In this document: piece after piece, positions 1-6,675 of the stretch | Layout: each line of letters opens with the position of its first letter | Position numbering within the stretch: position 1 is the stretch's first letter | NCBI GenBank assembly: GCA_934725655.1 | Contig: CAKVCJ010000034.1 | Span: 1-10,871, forward strand | Reading direction: 5' to 3' | Length of the DNA stretch: 10,871 nt | From: an uncultured Brachyspira sp. | GTDB lineage: Bacteria > Spirochaetota > Brachyspiria > Brachyspirales > Brachyspiraceae | The notes under the pieces: generated by a model | Database searches by the model: none | What the model saw: only the letters and a program-made list of their open reading frames with translations | Told to the model about the DNA's origin: nothing | Position numbers and translations under genes: made by a program

Positions 1-134
1 TAATGATATGGGGCGGATTTATACTTTATGATTTTGCTTTTACATTCTTTTGCGGTGTAGTGATAGGTACTTATGCAAGTAACTTTATTGCAAGCGGCCT
101 CTTAATATTATTTATGAAAGGGAAAAAAGCATAA
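1..134 (+). CDS. secF: SecF, protein-export membrane protein (C-terminal end only)
   Basis: This is the last 43 codons of a gene that begins before the window; the frame starts at base 3 and ends at TAA 132-134. The visible peptide is hydrophobic and carries the pattern GGFILYDFAF followed by GVVIGTYASNFIA, which matches the end of SecF, where the last membrane helix contains a G-x(3)-GTYSS-x-(F/Y)IA signature. It ends in a short basic tail, FMKGKKA, consistent with a cytoplasmic C-terminus. SecF pairs with SecD in the inner membrane and uses the proton motive force to help SecYEG complete protein export. No terminator is visible before the next gene, which starts 20 bases later, so the two may be co-transcribed. 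The assignment rests on about 40 residues but the signature is distinctive. Confidence 0.85.
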   Translation, partial: MIWGGFILYDFAFTFFCGVVIGTYASNFIASGLLILFMKGKKA

Positions 135-154
135 TTAAAAGAATAATATAAAAA

Positions 155-1318
155 ATGAAAAAGAATAATATTTTTATTATACTTGTAATATTTCCTCTTA
201 TATTTTTAACATTAACAATAGCATACAATGTTTATACTATAGGAACAAGCAATAATATAAAAAAGGAAATAGATAATTCCAGCAATATTTTAGCAGAGGA
301 AATGAAAAATCAGTATATAAAAATATTATCTTTATATTTTAAAGAACAATTGATAAATGAAACCAATCAAAATAAAATAAATGAATTAAATAATTTTATA
401 AAAGAAAATACATATTTGATATCTTCTTCTAATTTTAACAATTTAAAATCTTCTATTAATGATATAATACAATTAAAAACTCGAAATACAACTTATGTTC
501 TATTATTTTTAGCAATATTTGCATTTATCTCAGGACTTATTATCAATTTACTTAGCAGTCACGATAAAGAAAATAATAATATACAAACCACAAAAAAAAT
601 AGTAAAAGAAGAAAATGAAAAAAAAGAAGAAAAACCTAATATAATTATCTCTAATGAAATAGATAAAAAAGAAATTGAAATAAAAAATATGTATAATATC
701 CTTGTAGAAGAAATAAAAAATGCCAAAGAAGATAATGCTATGGAAATACTTGAAAAAATATTTCAAATAGATAACAGAAACTACTTGGCATTAAACGGTG
801 CTGGAATACTTTATACCAAAATATATAATAAAAATGGAAATAATACTTATTTTATAAAAGCTGATAAATTTTATGAATCTGCTATTTCTATATATAATAA
901 AAATAAAGATATCCTAAATAATAAAGCTATACTATATTCAACAAGATATGGTAAAGATAATAATAACAGTGATTATAATACAGCTCTAAATATTTTTAAT
1001 AACACTATTTCGTCATATAAGGGAGATTTTGATATTATACATAATAGAGCAACATTAAATTTGCTAAACTACAAAATTACAGCAAATGCCGATTCTTTTG
1101 ATGAAGCATTAAAAGATTATAATGAATTAATTGAAATGGATCATCACAATGTATATGCATTAAATAATAGAAGTATTCTTTATTTTGATAAATATAAATA
1201 CACTAAAGATAAAAAATATTTTGAAAAATCAATAAAAGACTGTAATGAGGCCTTTAATATTAATTCAGAAGAATCTTTAGACTCTAATAACAATCCCCAC
1301 TATATATATAAATATTAA
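155..1318 (+). CDS. Membrane-anchored TPR-repeat protein
   Basis: This 387-residue protein is of unknown function. A basic start is followed by a hydrophobic helix (about residues 5-27), a polar helical stretch of about 85 residues, and a second membrane helix (about 113-133). A very Lys/Glu-rich linker (135-175) then leads to at least four TPR-like repeats of about 40-44 residues (about 209-250, 252-290, 293-331, 333-371), each with an (A/L)NN-(R/K)-(A/S)-x-LY type first helix and an A-x-x-x-Y/F second helix. Charges predict an N-in topology with a periplasmic loop and a cytoplasmic TPR domain. The repeats are longer than the canonical 34 residues because of inserts between the helices. ATG 155 is the first possible start, since an in-frame TAA lies at 149-151. 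No good Shine-Dalgarno precedes it, so translation may depend on coupling to secF. TPRs usually mediate protein binding; the partner cannot be inferred. Confidence 0.75.
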   Translation: MKKNNIFIILVIFPLIFLTLTIAYNVYTIGTSNNIKKEIDNSSNILAEEMKNQYIKILSLYFKEQLINETNQNKINELNNFIKENTYLISSSNFNNLKSSINDIIQLKTRNTTYVLLFLAIFAFISGLIINLLSSHDKENNNIQTTKKIVKEENEKKEEKPNIIISNEIDKKEIEIKNMYNILVEEIKNAKEDNAMEILEKIFQIDNRNYLALNGAGILYTKIYNKNGNNTYFIKADKFYESAISIYNKNKDILNNKAILYSTRYGKDNNNSDYNTALNIFNNTISSYKGDFDIIHNRATLNLLNYKITANADSFDEALKDYNELIEMDHHNVYALNNRSILYFDKYKYTKDKKYFEKSIKDCNEAFNINSEESLDSNNNPHYIYKY

Positions 1319-1334
1319 TTATATATATTTCTAT

Positions 1335-1373
1335 AAAATAAAAAGCAATGAGATTAATAAAAAACCCCATTGC
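1335..1373 (-). terminator. Rho-independent terminator of nagB
   Basis: Read on the - strand, GCAATGGGG pairs with TCTCATTGC (six Watson-Crick pairs, then G-U, G-C, G-U) around an AT-rich loop. It is followed directly by TTTTTATTTT (complement of 1335-1344). The G-U pairs and the T-run exist only in - strand RNA, so the element serves nagB, whose stop is about 20 bases upstream. It may also limit read-through from the convergent TPR gene. Confidence 0.65.
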
Positions 1374-1395
1374 CTATAAATATTGTTTTATTATA

Positions 1396-2154
1396 TTATT
1401 TTTTCTTAGATACTTTTTTCTTATATCCTACAGCATCAGCCAATTCTTCATCTATAACAACTACTACATCATTATGAAGTTTAAGGAAAGTAACAGGGCA
1501 GTTAGTCATAACTTTATCATGATTTAAAAGTTCTTTCATTGCCGAAGCCTTACCCTTACCAATAGCAGCTATTACTATCTTTTTAGCCTTTAAAATACCG
1601 CCCATACCCATACTAAAAGCTTCTCTCGGAACATCTTTCTCTGAAGCAAAAAATCTTGCATTCGCTTGAATAGTTTTTTCATCAAGTTTTACACATAAAG
1701 CATCGGCATGCAAAGCCTCATCAGGTTCATTAAAAGCAATATGACCATTAGGACCAACCCCTAATAATTGAATATCTCTTGGAAGCTTCTCTATTTTATC
1801 ATTAAACTCTTTTAAAATTTTCTCTTTATCGCCTATTCCCTTAGGAACGAAAGTATTTTTTTTATCTATATTGATATGATCAAATAAATTTTTGTTCATA
1901 AAATATCTATAACTTTGTTCATTTTTAGCATCTAAACCTTTATATTCATCTAAGTTTACAGATTTTACATTTTTAAAATCAATTTCTTTTTTTTCATAAG
2001 CCTTAATTAAATGCGGATAAACTGCCTCAGCTGTGCCTCCTGTAGCAAGACCTAAAACAGCATCTTTTTTTACCTTTATTACATTAATAATCTCATTAGC
2101 TGTTTTTTTTCCTACTCCATTAGCATCTTTAGTAACTATAACTTTTAATCCCAT
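1396..2154 (-). CDS. nagB: Glucosamine-6-phosphate deaminase (NagB)
   Basis: It converts glucosamine-6-phosphate to fructose-6-phosphate plus ammonia in the cytoplasm, the step that brings amino sugars into glycolysis. The 252 residues fit the short NagB form. Visible family motifs are the phosphate-binding loop LGLATGGT (34-41), NLDEYKGL with catalytic Asp69 (67-74), GVGPNGHIAFNEP with His138 and Glu143 (132-144), and MGMGGILKAKK (182-192). Position 136 is Asn where E. coli NagB has Asp; Asn also occurs at this place in Gram-positive short forms, so activity is not in doubt. The loop reads TGGT rather than the common TGST. The C-terminus ends in a basic tail, KKKVSKKK. The start is supported by AAAGGAG ten bases upstream. 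The gene is monocistronic, with its own promoter and terminator, and is divergent from a HAD phosphatase. Confidence 0.9.
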   Translation of the reverse strand: MGLKVIVTKDANGVGKKTANEIINVIKVKKDAVLGLATGGTAEAVYPHLIKAYEKKEIDFKNVKSVNLDEYKGLDAKNEQSYRYFMNKNLFDHINIDKKNTFVPKGIGDKEKILKEFNDKIEKLPRDIQLLGVGPNGHIAFNEPDEALHADALCVKLDEKTIQANARFFASEKDVPREAFSMGMGGILKAKKIVIAAIGKGKASAMKELLNHDKVMTNCPVTFLKLHNDVVVVIDEELADAVGYKKKVSKKK

Positions 2155-2218
2155 AATTTTAATACTCCTTTTATTAATTACAGATTATTATATTTTTCAT
2201 AAACTACTACTTTTTAAA

Positions 2219-2247
2219 ATTATAGCATATATACAATTTATTTACAA
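2219..2247 (-). promoter_or_regulatory. Sigma-70-type extended -10 promoter of nagB
   Basis: On the - strand, TTGTAA (complement of 2242-2247) is separated by 17 bases from a perfect TATAAT (complement of 2219-2224). The -10 is preceded by TGC, an extended -10 motif. Transcription would start near 2212, giving a leader of about 58 bases before the nagB ATG. Confidence 0.65.
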
Positions 2248-2281
2248 TTAATATAATTTTACCTAACAGCATAAAAAACTA

Positions 2282-2310
2282 TTGATGTAACTAATAATTA
2301 AATATAAAAT
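2282..2310 (+). promoter_or_regulatory. Putative promoter of the HAD phosphatase gene
   Basis: TTGATG (2282-2287) lies 17 bases before TAAAAT (2305-2310). Transcription would start near 2317, about 34 bases before the ATG. The matches are four of six and five of six to the sigma-70 consensus, in AT-rich DNA where chance matches are common. Confidence 0.4.
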
Positions 2311-2350
2311 ATAGCATCATCAATAAAATTATCTCAAGAAAGGAAACAAA

Positions 2351-3004
2351 ATGAATCAAAAAATAAAAGCAGCAATCTTCGACTTTGACGGCACATTAGT
2401 TGACAGTGAAAGTATATATACAAAAGCATTAACATATACCGCACAAACAATGAATAAACTCACAGATGTAGATTTTTCAGCTATGGCTGGTTCTCAAACT
2501 AATGATATAAAAAAAATGTTAATAGAAAAAAACTATATAATACCAGATAATTTCTTTGAAGAAGCAGAAACATATTTCCACAAAATTATAGAAACAGATT
2601 TAGAAACATTTGATGGTGCTATTGAAATATTAGAAAAATTTAAAAACATAGATATAGTTATAGCATCAAACAGTAATATAAATTATGTTAGAAGGATGTC
2701 TGAAAAAAAATCTATAGCGAAATATATTGTAGGATATTCTTGCTATAATGAAAATTTAAAAGCAAAACCAGAGCCTGATTTATTTTTGAATGCTTTTGAA
2801 ATATTAAAAAAAAGAAATAATAATATAACAAAAGATGATGTTATTGTTTTTGAAGACAGCTTAGTTGGGATTGAGGGAGCTAAAAAAGCTGGAATGAAGA
2901 TAGTAGCAATTACAAATACTTATCAAAGAGAGATATTATTAAAACATGGGGCTGATATTGTTGTAGACAGAATAGATGAAGCTCTTAATTATTTAAATGT
3001 TTAA
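2351..3004 (+). CDS. HAD-family (subfamily IA) sugar-phosphate phosphatase or phosphoglucomutase-like hydrolase
   Basis: The 217 residues contain all four haloacid dehalogenase motifs: I, DFDGTLVDSE with nucleophile Asp11 and acid/base Asp13 (11-20); II, IVIASNSN with Ser106 (102-109); III, Lys139 in KAKPEP (137-142); and IV, VIVFEDSLVGIEGAKKAGM with Glu168 and Asp169 (164-182). The helical insert between motifs I and II (about 20-85) is the small cap typical of subfamily IA, the group of beta-phosphoglucomutases and small sugar-phosphate phosphatases. Substrate cannot be read from the sequence. Its divergence from nagB makes a hexose or amino-sugar phosphate plausible, but this is only inference. 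The start is supported by AAGAAAGGA about seven bases upstream. A strong hairpin terminator follows the stop. Confidence 0.85.
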   Translation: MNQKIKAAIFDFDGTLVDSESIYTKALTYTAQTMNKLTDVDFSAMAGSQTNDIKKMLIEKNYIIPDNFFEEAETYFHKIIETDLETFDGAIEILEKFKNIDIVIASNSNINYVRRMSEKKSIAKYIVGYSCYNENLKAKPEPDLFLNAFEILKKRNNNITKDDVIVFEDSLVGIEGAKKAGMKIVAITNTYQREILLKHGADIVVDRIDEALNYLNV

Positions 3005-3010
3005 AACAAT

Positions 3011-3044
3011 AAAAAAAAGGGAAACTGATTTAGTTTCCCTTTTT
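3011..3044. terminator. Bidirectional rho-independent terminator between the HAD gene and glyA
   Basis: AAAAGGGAAACT (3015-3026) pairs perfectly with AGTTTCCCTTTT (3032-3043) around the loop GATTT. An A-run lies on the left and a T-run on the right, so a U-tail follows the hairpin on either strand. It sits between two convergent stop codons (3004 on +, 3064 on -) and can end both transcripts. Confidence 0.88.
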
Positions 3045-3063
3045 AATATATATTATTATTAAA

Positions 3064-4488
3064 TTACATATCGCCTATAAACTTATACATAGGGAATTTC
3101 TTGCATAAATTTAAAACTTTTTTAGCAACAGAAGCAATTACTTTTTCATCATTAGGTTTAGTTAATACTTCATCAATATATTGAGTAAGCTCCATAACAT
3201 CTTTTTCTTTGAAACCTCTTGTAGTAATTGCAGGAGTTCCAAGTCTAATACCGCTAGTAACCATAGGAGATTCTGTATCATAAGGTATTCCATTTTTATT
3301 GATAGTGATATGTGCCTTATCCAAAACAGTTTCTGCGAGCTGTCCTGTAATGCCTTTAGATTTTTTCACATCAACTAATATTAAATGAGTATCTGTTCCT
3401 CCAGAAATAAGTTCATAACCTTTAGAAAGAAACATACTAGCCATAGCATCGGCATTTTTTAACACCTGCTCTTGATATTTAACAAATTTAGGGTCAAGAG
3501 CCTCTTTAAAACATACAGCCTTAGCAGCTATAACATGCATTAAAGGTCCGCCTTGTATACCAGGGAATATAGTTTTATCTATTTTTTTAGCCAAATCCTC
3601 TTCCGTAGAGATAATATAACCGCCGCGAGGGCCTCTTAAAGTTTTATGAGTAGTACCAGTAACAAAATGAGCATATGGAACAGGACTTGGATGAAGCCCA
3701 GTAGCAACTAATCCAGATATATGAGCCATATCAACCATTAAATAAGCTCCTACCTCATCTGCAATTTCTCTAAACTTTTTAAAATCTATTTGTCTAGGAT
3801 AAGCACTTCCGCCTGTTACTATCAATTTAGGCTTAATTCTTTTAGCTATATCTCTTACTTCATCATAATCTATTTGCATAGTATCTTTTCTCACATTATA
3901 ATGCTCGAAGTTATAGATTTTACCAGAGAAATTAACATTCTTACCATGAGTTAAGTGTCCGCCTGAATCGAGTGATAATCCTAAGCAAGTGTCCCCCGGC
4001 TGAAGTATTGCCATATAAACACCCATATTAGCCTGCGAACCAGAATGCGGCTGTACATTTATAAATGGAGCTTTAAATAATTTTTTTGCTCTTTCTCTTG
4101 CTAAATTCTCAACAACATCAACTTCACTGCATCCGCCGTAATATCTCTTAGAAGGATACCCCTCAGCATATTTATTTGTAAATATAGAACCCTGTGCTTC
4201 CATAACCGCACGAGAAACTATATTCTCACTCGCAATAAGTTCAAGTCCGTTTATCTCTCTCTTATACTCATTTTTCATAGCACTAAATATCTCTTTATCA
4301 GCACTCTTAAGCGGAACTTCTGATACATAATATTTAGGAGCAGCAACTTTTTTCTCGATTTTTTTAGCAGTTTTCTTTACAGCAGAAGAAACCTTCTTAG
4401 AAATAGCTTTTTTCTCTGAAACTACCCTTTTTACAGTTTTAGAAACCTTCTTAGATGAATCTTTAGTATTTTTTTTAGATACAGCCAT
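3064..4488 (-). CDS. glyA: Serine hydroxymethyltransferase (GlyA) with lysine-rich N-terminal extension
   Basis: A PLP enzyme that interconverts serine and glycine while loading one-carbon units onto tetrahydrofolate, in the cytoplasm. The catalytic body starts near residue 58 and is complete: LIASEN (84-89), NKYAEGYP with RYYGG (105-119), HLTHG (178-182), VDMAHISGL (252-260), the PLP lysine Lys282 in [12 protein letters not shown] (279-290), and SGIRLGTPA (412-420). Total length is 474 residues against about 417 for E. coli. The excess is mainly a leader of about 55 residues made of Lys, Ser, Val and Ala (17 Lys among the first 50), resembling histone H1-type tails. The start is well supported, with GGAGG four bases before the ATG. 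The next Met is residue 71, already inside the conserved fold. The gene appears monocistronic, with a shared terminator downstream. Confidence 0.95.
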   Translation of the reverse strand: MAVSKKNTKDSSKKVSKTVKRVVSEKKAISKKVSSAVKKTAKKIEKKVAAPKYYVSEVPLKSADKEIFSAMKNEYKREINGLELIASENIVSRAVMEAQGSIFTNKYAEGYPSKRYYGGCSEVDVVENLARERAKKLFKAPFINVQPHSGSQANMGVYMAILQPGDTCLGLSLDSGGHLTHGKNVNFSGKIYNFEHYNVRKDTMQIDYDEVRDIAKRIKPKLIVTGGSAYPRQIDFKKFREIADEVGAYLMVDMAHISGLVATGLHPSPVPYAHFVTGTTHKTLRGPRGGYIISTEEDLAKKIDKTIFPGIQGGPLMHVIAAKAVCFKEALDPKFVKYQEQVLKNADAMASMFLSKGYELISGGTDTHLILVDVKKSKGITGQLAETVLDKAHITINKNGIPYDTESPMVTSGIRLGTPAITTRGFKEKDVMELTQYIDEVLTKPNDEKVIASVAKKVLNLCKKFPMYKFIGDM

Positions 4489-4564
4489 AATCCCTCCAAT
4501 GACGCTTTTATTTTAATAAACTTCGATAACAGAAAATTATTAAATGATATTTTGAATTATATTA

Positions 4565-4593
4565 ATGATATACTATCATCATTTTTTTTTCAA
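4565..4593 (-). promoter_or_regulatory. Putative glyA promoter with a nine-base A tract
   Basis: On the - strand, TTGAAA (complement of 4588-4593) and TATCAT (complement of 4565-4570) are exactly 17 bases apart. Three bases of a nine-A run end the -35 box and six begin the spacer. The predicted start near 4558 leaves a leader of about 70 bases with no recognisable riboswitch. The spacing is ideal, but the region is very AT-rich. Confidence 0.45.
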
Positions 4594-4709
4594 TTAAAAT
4601 GTTCATTAATTTTAAATTATTTATTTTTCTTTTTATTATTTTTTGCGTTTTATTTATTATAATTTCGATATTAATTATAATAATTATTGAATAATATATA
4701 GAGGTCTTT

Positions 4710-5768
4710 ATGAAAATAACTTTAGACATGTCCGTTTCTAATCTCTTAGATTCTTTCGACAGAGAATTTGGGATTAACTTAGGTATATACAAAGGAGCTA
4801 AAAAATCCAATGATATAAAATTATTTGAAATAGCTGACCCAAGAAAAAATCAAAAAGCTTCTATTACTATAGATAAAGATACCAGTGTTGAAACTTTAGA
4901 GGCTATGTTTAGAGATAAATTCGGAATCAGAGTGCAAGTTAAAGATAGAGATGGAAATACTGTCAGTCAATCAAGCACTTTGGGAGGAATCAGGAAGTTG
5001 TCAAAAGACGATATTGATGAAAATGAAAAACACAAAAAAATATCATTAGTAGATGATGATGAAGTTGAAAAAGAAGAAGATAATAAAGAAATTAAAAAAG
5101 AGACAAATAAAAATATAAAAAATAACCCCGAAAAGAAAAAAAATAAAACATATCTTTTAAATATTCATTCAAATAAAACTAATAAGCATGTAAGCAGTCC
5201 TGAAGAAAAAATGAAAGATATAGATAAATATTATTTAAACTTCCAAAGAACAGAAAGATATAAGGCTATGCTTAATCTTTTATCTTGTATAGAGGAATCA
5301 AAACTTCTATATCCAGATTCTGAGGATTTAATAAATCATATAAATGATATAAAAATAAAATCTGTTAATATTTCTAATATAAGCATTAAAAAAAGAAAAT
5401 TTGCTATATTTGTATTGATAATAATAACAGCAATATTTTCTCTTATTAGTTTAGGAATATGGGGATTTGATTTTTATAATAAAATAAAAAAAGAAAAGAT
5501 GATAGAGAGTATTATAAAAGACATTGATAATTTGCGTCTTCAAAGGGGAAGTTTGATGGAAAGCGGAAATATAGCAGAGGCGAGTGCAATAGATGAAAAT
5601 ATTAACTCAAAATCTGAACAGATAAATATTATAAAAAATGACAAAAAAGTTTCTCTCGCCTACTATTCTATATCACTTGCAGTTTTACTTGCTGTAATAT
5701 TATCAATTTGTATGGTAAGGCTAAATAAATTTGATGTTACTTCATCGAGGTTTAGAAAAGAAAATTGA
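4710..5768 (+). CDS. Two-helix membrane protein with duplicated N-terminal alpha/beta module; function unknown
   Basis: I do not recognise a named family. The 352 residues begin with two related units: residues 2-29 (ITLD, SVSNLLDSFDREFGI, LGIYKG) and 51-79 (ITID, SVETLEAMFRDKFGI, VQVKD). Each has the pattern strand, amphipathic helix ending FGI, strand, suggesting an internal duplication of a small alpha/beta fold. A charged, probably disordered linker follows (about 98-165). Next come a short helical part (about 170-215), a membrane helix (about 230-254), a charged helical, coiled-coil-like segment (about 258-310), a second membrane helix (about 315-337) and a short basic tail. The N-terminal module is probably cytoplasmic. 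AGAGG five to six bases upstream supports the start. TATAAT occurs at 4658-4663 and 4676-4681, but no convincing -35 box accompanies either. The gene stands alone, divergent from glyA. Confidence 0.7.
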   Translation: MKITLDMSVSNLLDSFDREFGINLGIYKGAKKSNDIKLFEIADPRKNQKASITIDKDTSVETLEAMFRDKFGIRVQVKDRDGNTVSQSSTLGGIRKLSKDDIDENEKHKKISLVDDDEVEKEEDNKEIKKETNKNIKNNPEKKKNKTYLLNIHSNKTNKHVSSPEEKMKDIDKYYLNFQRTERYKAMLNLLSCIEESKLLYPDSEDLINHINDIKIKSVNISNISIKKRKFAIFVLIIITAIFSLISLGIWGFDFYNKIKKEKMIESIIKDIDNLRLQRGSLMESGNIAEASAIDENINSKSEQINIIKNDKKVSLAYYSISLAVLLAVILSICMVRLNKFDVTSSRFRKEN

Positions 5769-5793
5769 TTTTTTTAAAACAATAAAAAAATTT

Positions 5794-5827
5794 AAAAAAA
5801 GAAGCCTTGAAAAATAATCAAAGCTTC
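5794..5827 (-). terminator. Rho-independent terminator of the barrel-protein gene
   Basis: GAAGCCTTGA (5801-5810) pairs with TCAAAGCTTC (5818-5827), with one internal mismatch and a seven-base loop. On the - strand a seven-T run (complement of 5794-5800) follows directly, so the main direction is for the gene ending at 5851. On the + strand the tail is the weaker TTAATTATTT, which could still help stop the convergent membrane-protein transcript. Confidence 0.65.
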
Positions 5828-5850
5828 TTAATTATTTAATCATATATTAA

Positions 5851-6492
5851 TTAAAATCTTACACCCACTTGTCCGCCTACATCTAATGCCCCAAATGTAG
5901 TTTTTGGTGTTATATTTTTATATTGCATAGCCACAAAATCATAAGAAACATAAACACCCAAAGTAAAGTTATATAATAAAAGAAAATCCAAACTCATTTT
6001 AATATATGGTATGTATAAATTATCAAATTGCTCTTGTAATTGTTTTAAATTGTATGTATGACTTTGCTCTCCGCCGTTATTTTCTTTTGAATAACTTGCT
6101 CCGCCAAGAGGGAATTTTATACCTGCACCAAGACCTACAGATAAAAATAACACGTCTATTTTTGGCATTAAACCTATACTTAAACTGTCAAAACTTAAAT
6201 ACTCAGTATTTATATCAGATTTATAAGAAAAAACATCTCTCTGATAGCCTAAATCTAATGATATACCTAAAGAAAGTACTGCTAAATCAAAATAATAATT
6301 AGGTCTTAAATAAACTCCGCCCTCGAAACCAGCATTTGGTTTAAGTGTTTCGCTTTTTTTACCATCTTCAAAGAAAAATCCAATACCCGCACCAAGAGGT
6401 ACTGTTATATCAACACCAGCACCGCTTTTAGCCATAAGTGTTGTACTTATAGTCATTATAAATAATGTAATCATTAATATATTTTTTTTCAT
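5851..6492 (-). CDS. Small outer-membrane beta-barrel-like secreted protein
   Basis: The 213 residues start with a clear signal peptide: basic MKKN, a hydrophobic core, and a likely cleavage after LMA at residue 21. The mature part is rich in Gly, Tyr, Phe and alternating polar/hydrophobic strands, for example GVYLRPNYYFDLAVL, SIGLMPKIDVLFL, FTLGVYVSYDFVAM and the final strand ending GQVGVRF. A terminal Phe on a last amphipathic strand is the classic signal for BAM-dependent insertion into the outer membrane. An eight-to-ten-strand barrel is therefore the best guess; it could be a structural, surface or small-channel protein. I recognise no specific family. The start is supported by GGAG eight bases upstream. 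The gene is monocistronic, with its own promoter and terminator. Confidence 0.72.
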   Translation of the reverse strand: MKKNILMITLFIMTISTTLMAKSGAGVDITVPLGAGIGFFFEDGKKSETLKPNAGFEGGVYLRPNYYFDLAVLSLGISLDLGYQRDVFSYKSDINTEYLSFDSLSIGLMPKIDVLFLSVGLGAGIKFPLGGASYSKENNGGEQSHTYNLKQLQEQFDNLYIPYIKMSLDFLLLYNFTLGVYVSYDFVAMQYKNITPKTTFGALDVGGQVGVRF

Positions 6493-6538
6493 TTTTAATT
6501 CTCCATAATTAAATAATTGAAATCATATTTAATTACAA

Positions 6539-6566
6539 ATTGTATATAAAATAATTAAAAAGTCAA
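6539..6566 (-). promoter_or_regulatory. Promoter of the barrel-protein gene, overlapped by a palindrome
   Basis: On the - strand, TTGACT (complement of 6561-6566) is separated by 16 bases from TACAAT (complement of 6539-6544). The -35 matches five of six and the -10 five of six consensus bases. Transcription would start near 6532, about 40 bases before the ATG. The -10 box lies within the perfect palindrome TACAA-A-TTGTA (6534-6544), which could be an operator. Confidence 0.5.
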
Positions 6567-6609
6567 TTATTTTACATAGTTTTGTATATAGATATTTTAA
6601 TACAAATTT

Positions 6610-6640
6610 AAAGCCCTATCATAAATAATGACAGAGCTTT
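6610..6640 (-). terminator. Hairpin terminator of the 2-oxoacid oxidoreductase operon
   Basis: On the - strand, AAAGCTCTGTCAT pairs with ATGATAGGGCTTT over 13 positions (two G-U) around a five-base loop, TATTT. In + strand RNA the two wobbles become C-A mismatches, so the element fits the - strand operon that ends at 6676. The following tract, TTTAAATTTG, is a poor U-run, so termination may be partial. Confidence 0.55.
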
Positions 6641-6675
6641 TTCAATAATTAAAATAATTAATTAAAATATTTTAT

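Noticed and set aside
593..600. Eight-A run in the TPR gene (and similar T8 runs in nagB and at the barrel-gene start) as phase-variation tracts
   Set aside because: Such runs are expected as Lys-Lys codons at this base composition, and all the frames involved are intact. There is no reason beyond length to call them contingency loci.
548..766. Open frame on the - strand inside the TPR gene, rich in Phe and Tyr
   Set aside because: The composition is simply the antisense of the Lys/Glu/Asn-rich linker; there are no motifs.
4489..4558. Riboswitch (for example glycine or folate-linked) in the glyA leader
   Set aside because: The predicted leader is about 70 bases of AT-rich sequence without conserved paired blocks, too short and unstructured for the known classes.
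4643..4681. TTGCGT with TATAAT boxes as promoter of the two-helix gene
   Set aside because: The spacers come out at about 9 or 27 bases, outside the functional range. TATAAT alone is common in this spacer, so no promoter was annotated.
4562..4810. Open frame of 82 codons on the - strand in the spacer and over the start of the two-helix gene
   Set aside because: Its N-terminal part is antisense to the well-supported 4710 gene and the rest is low-complexity Ile/Lys/Asn from AT-rich spacer. It has no convincing Shine-Dalgarno and overlaps the glyA promoter region.
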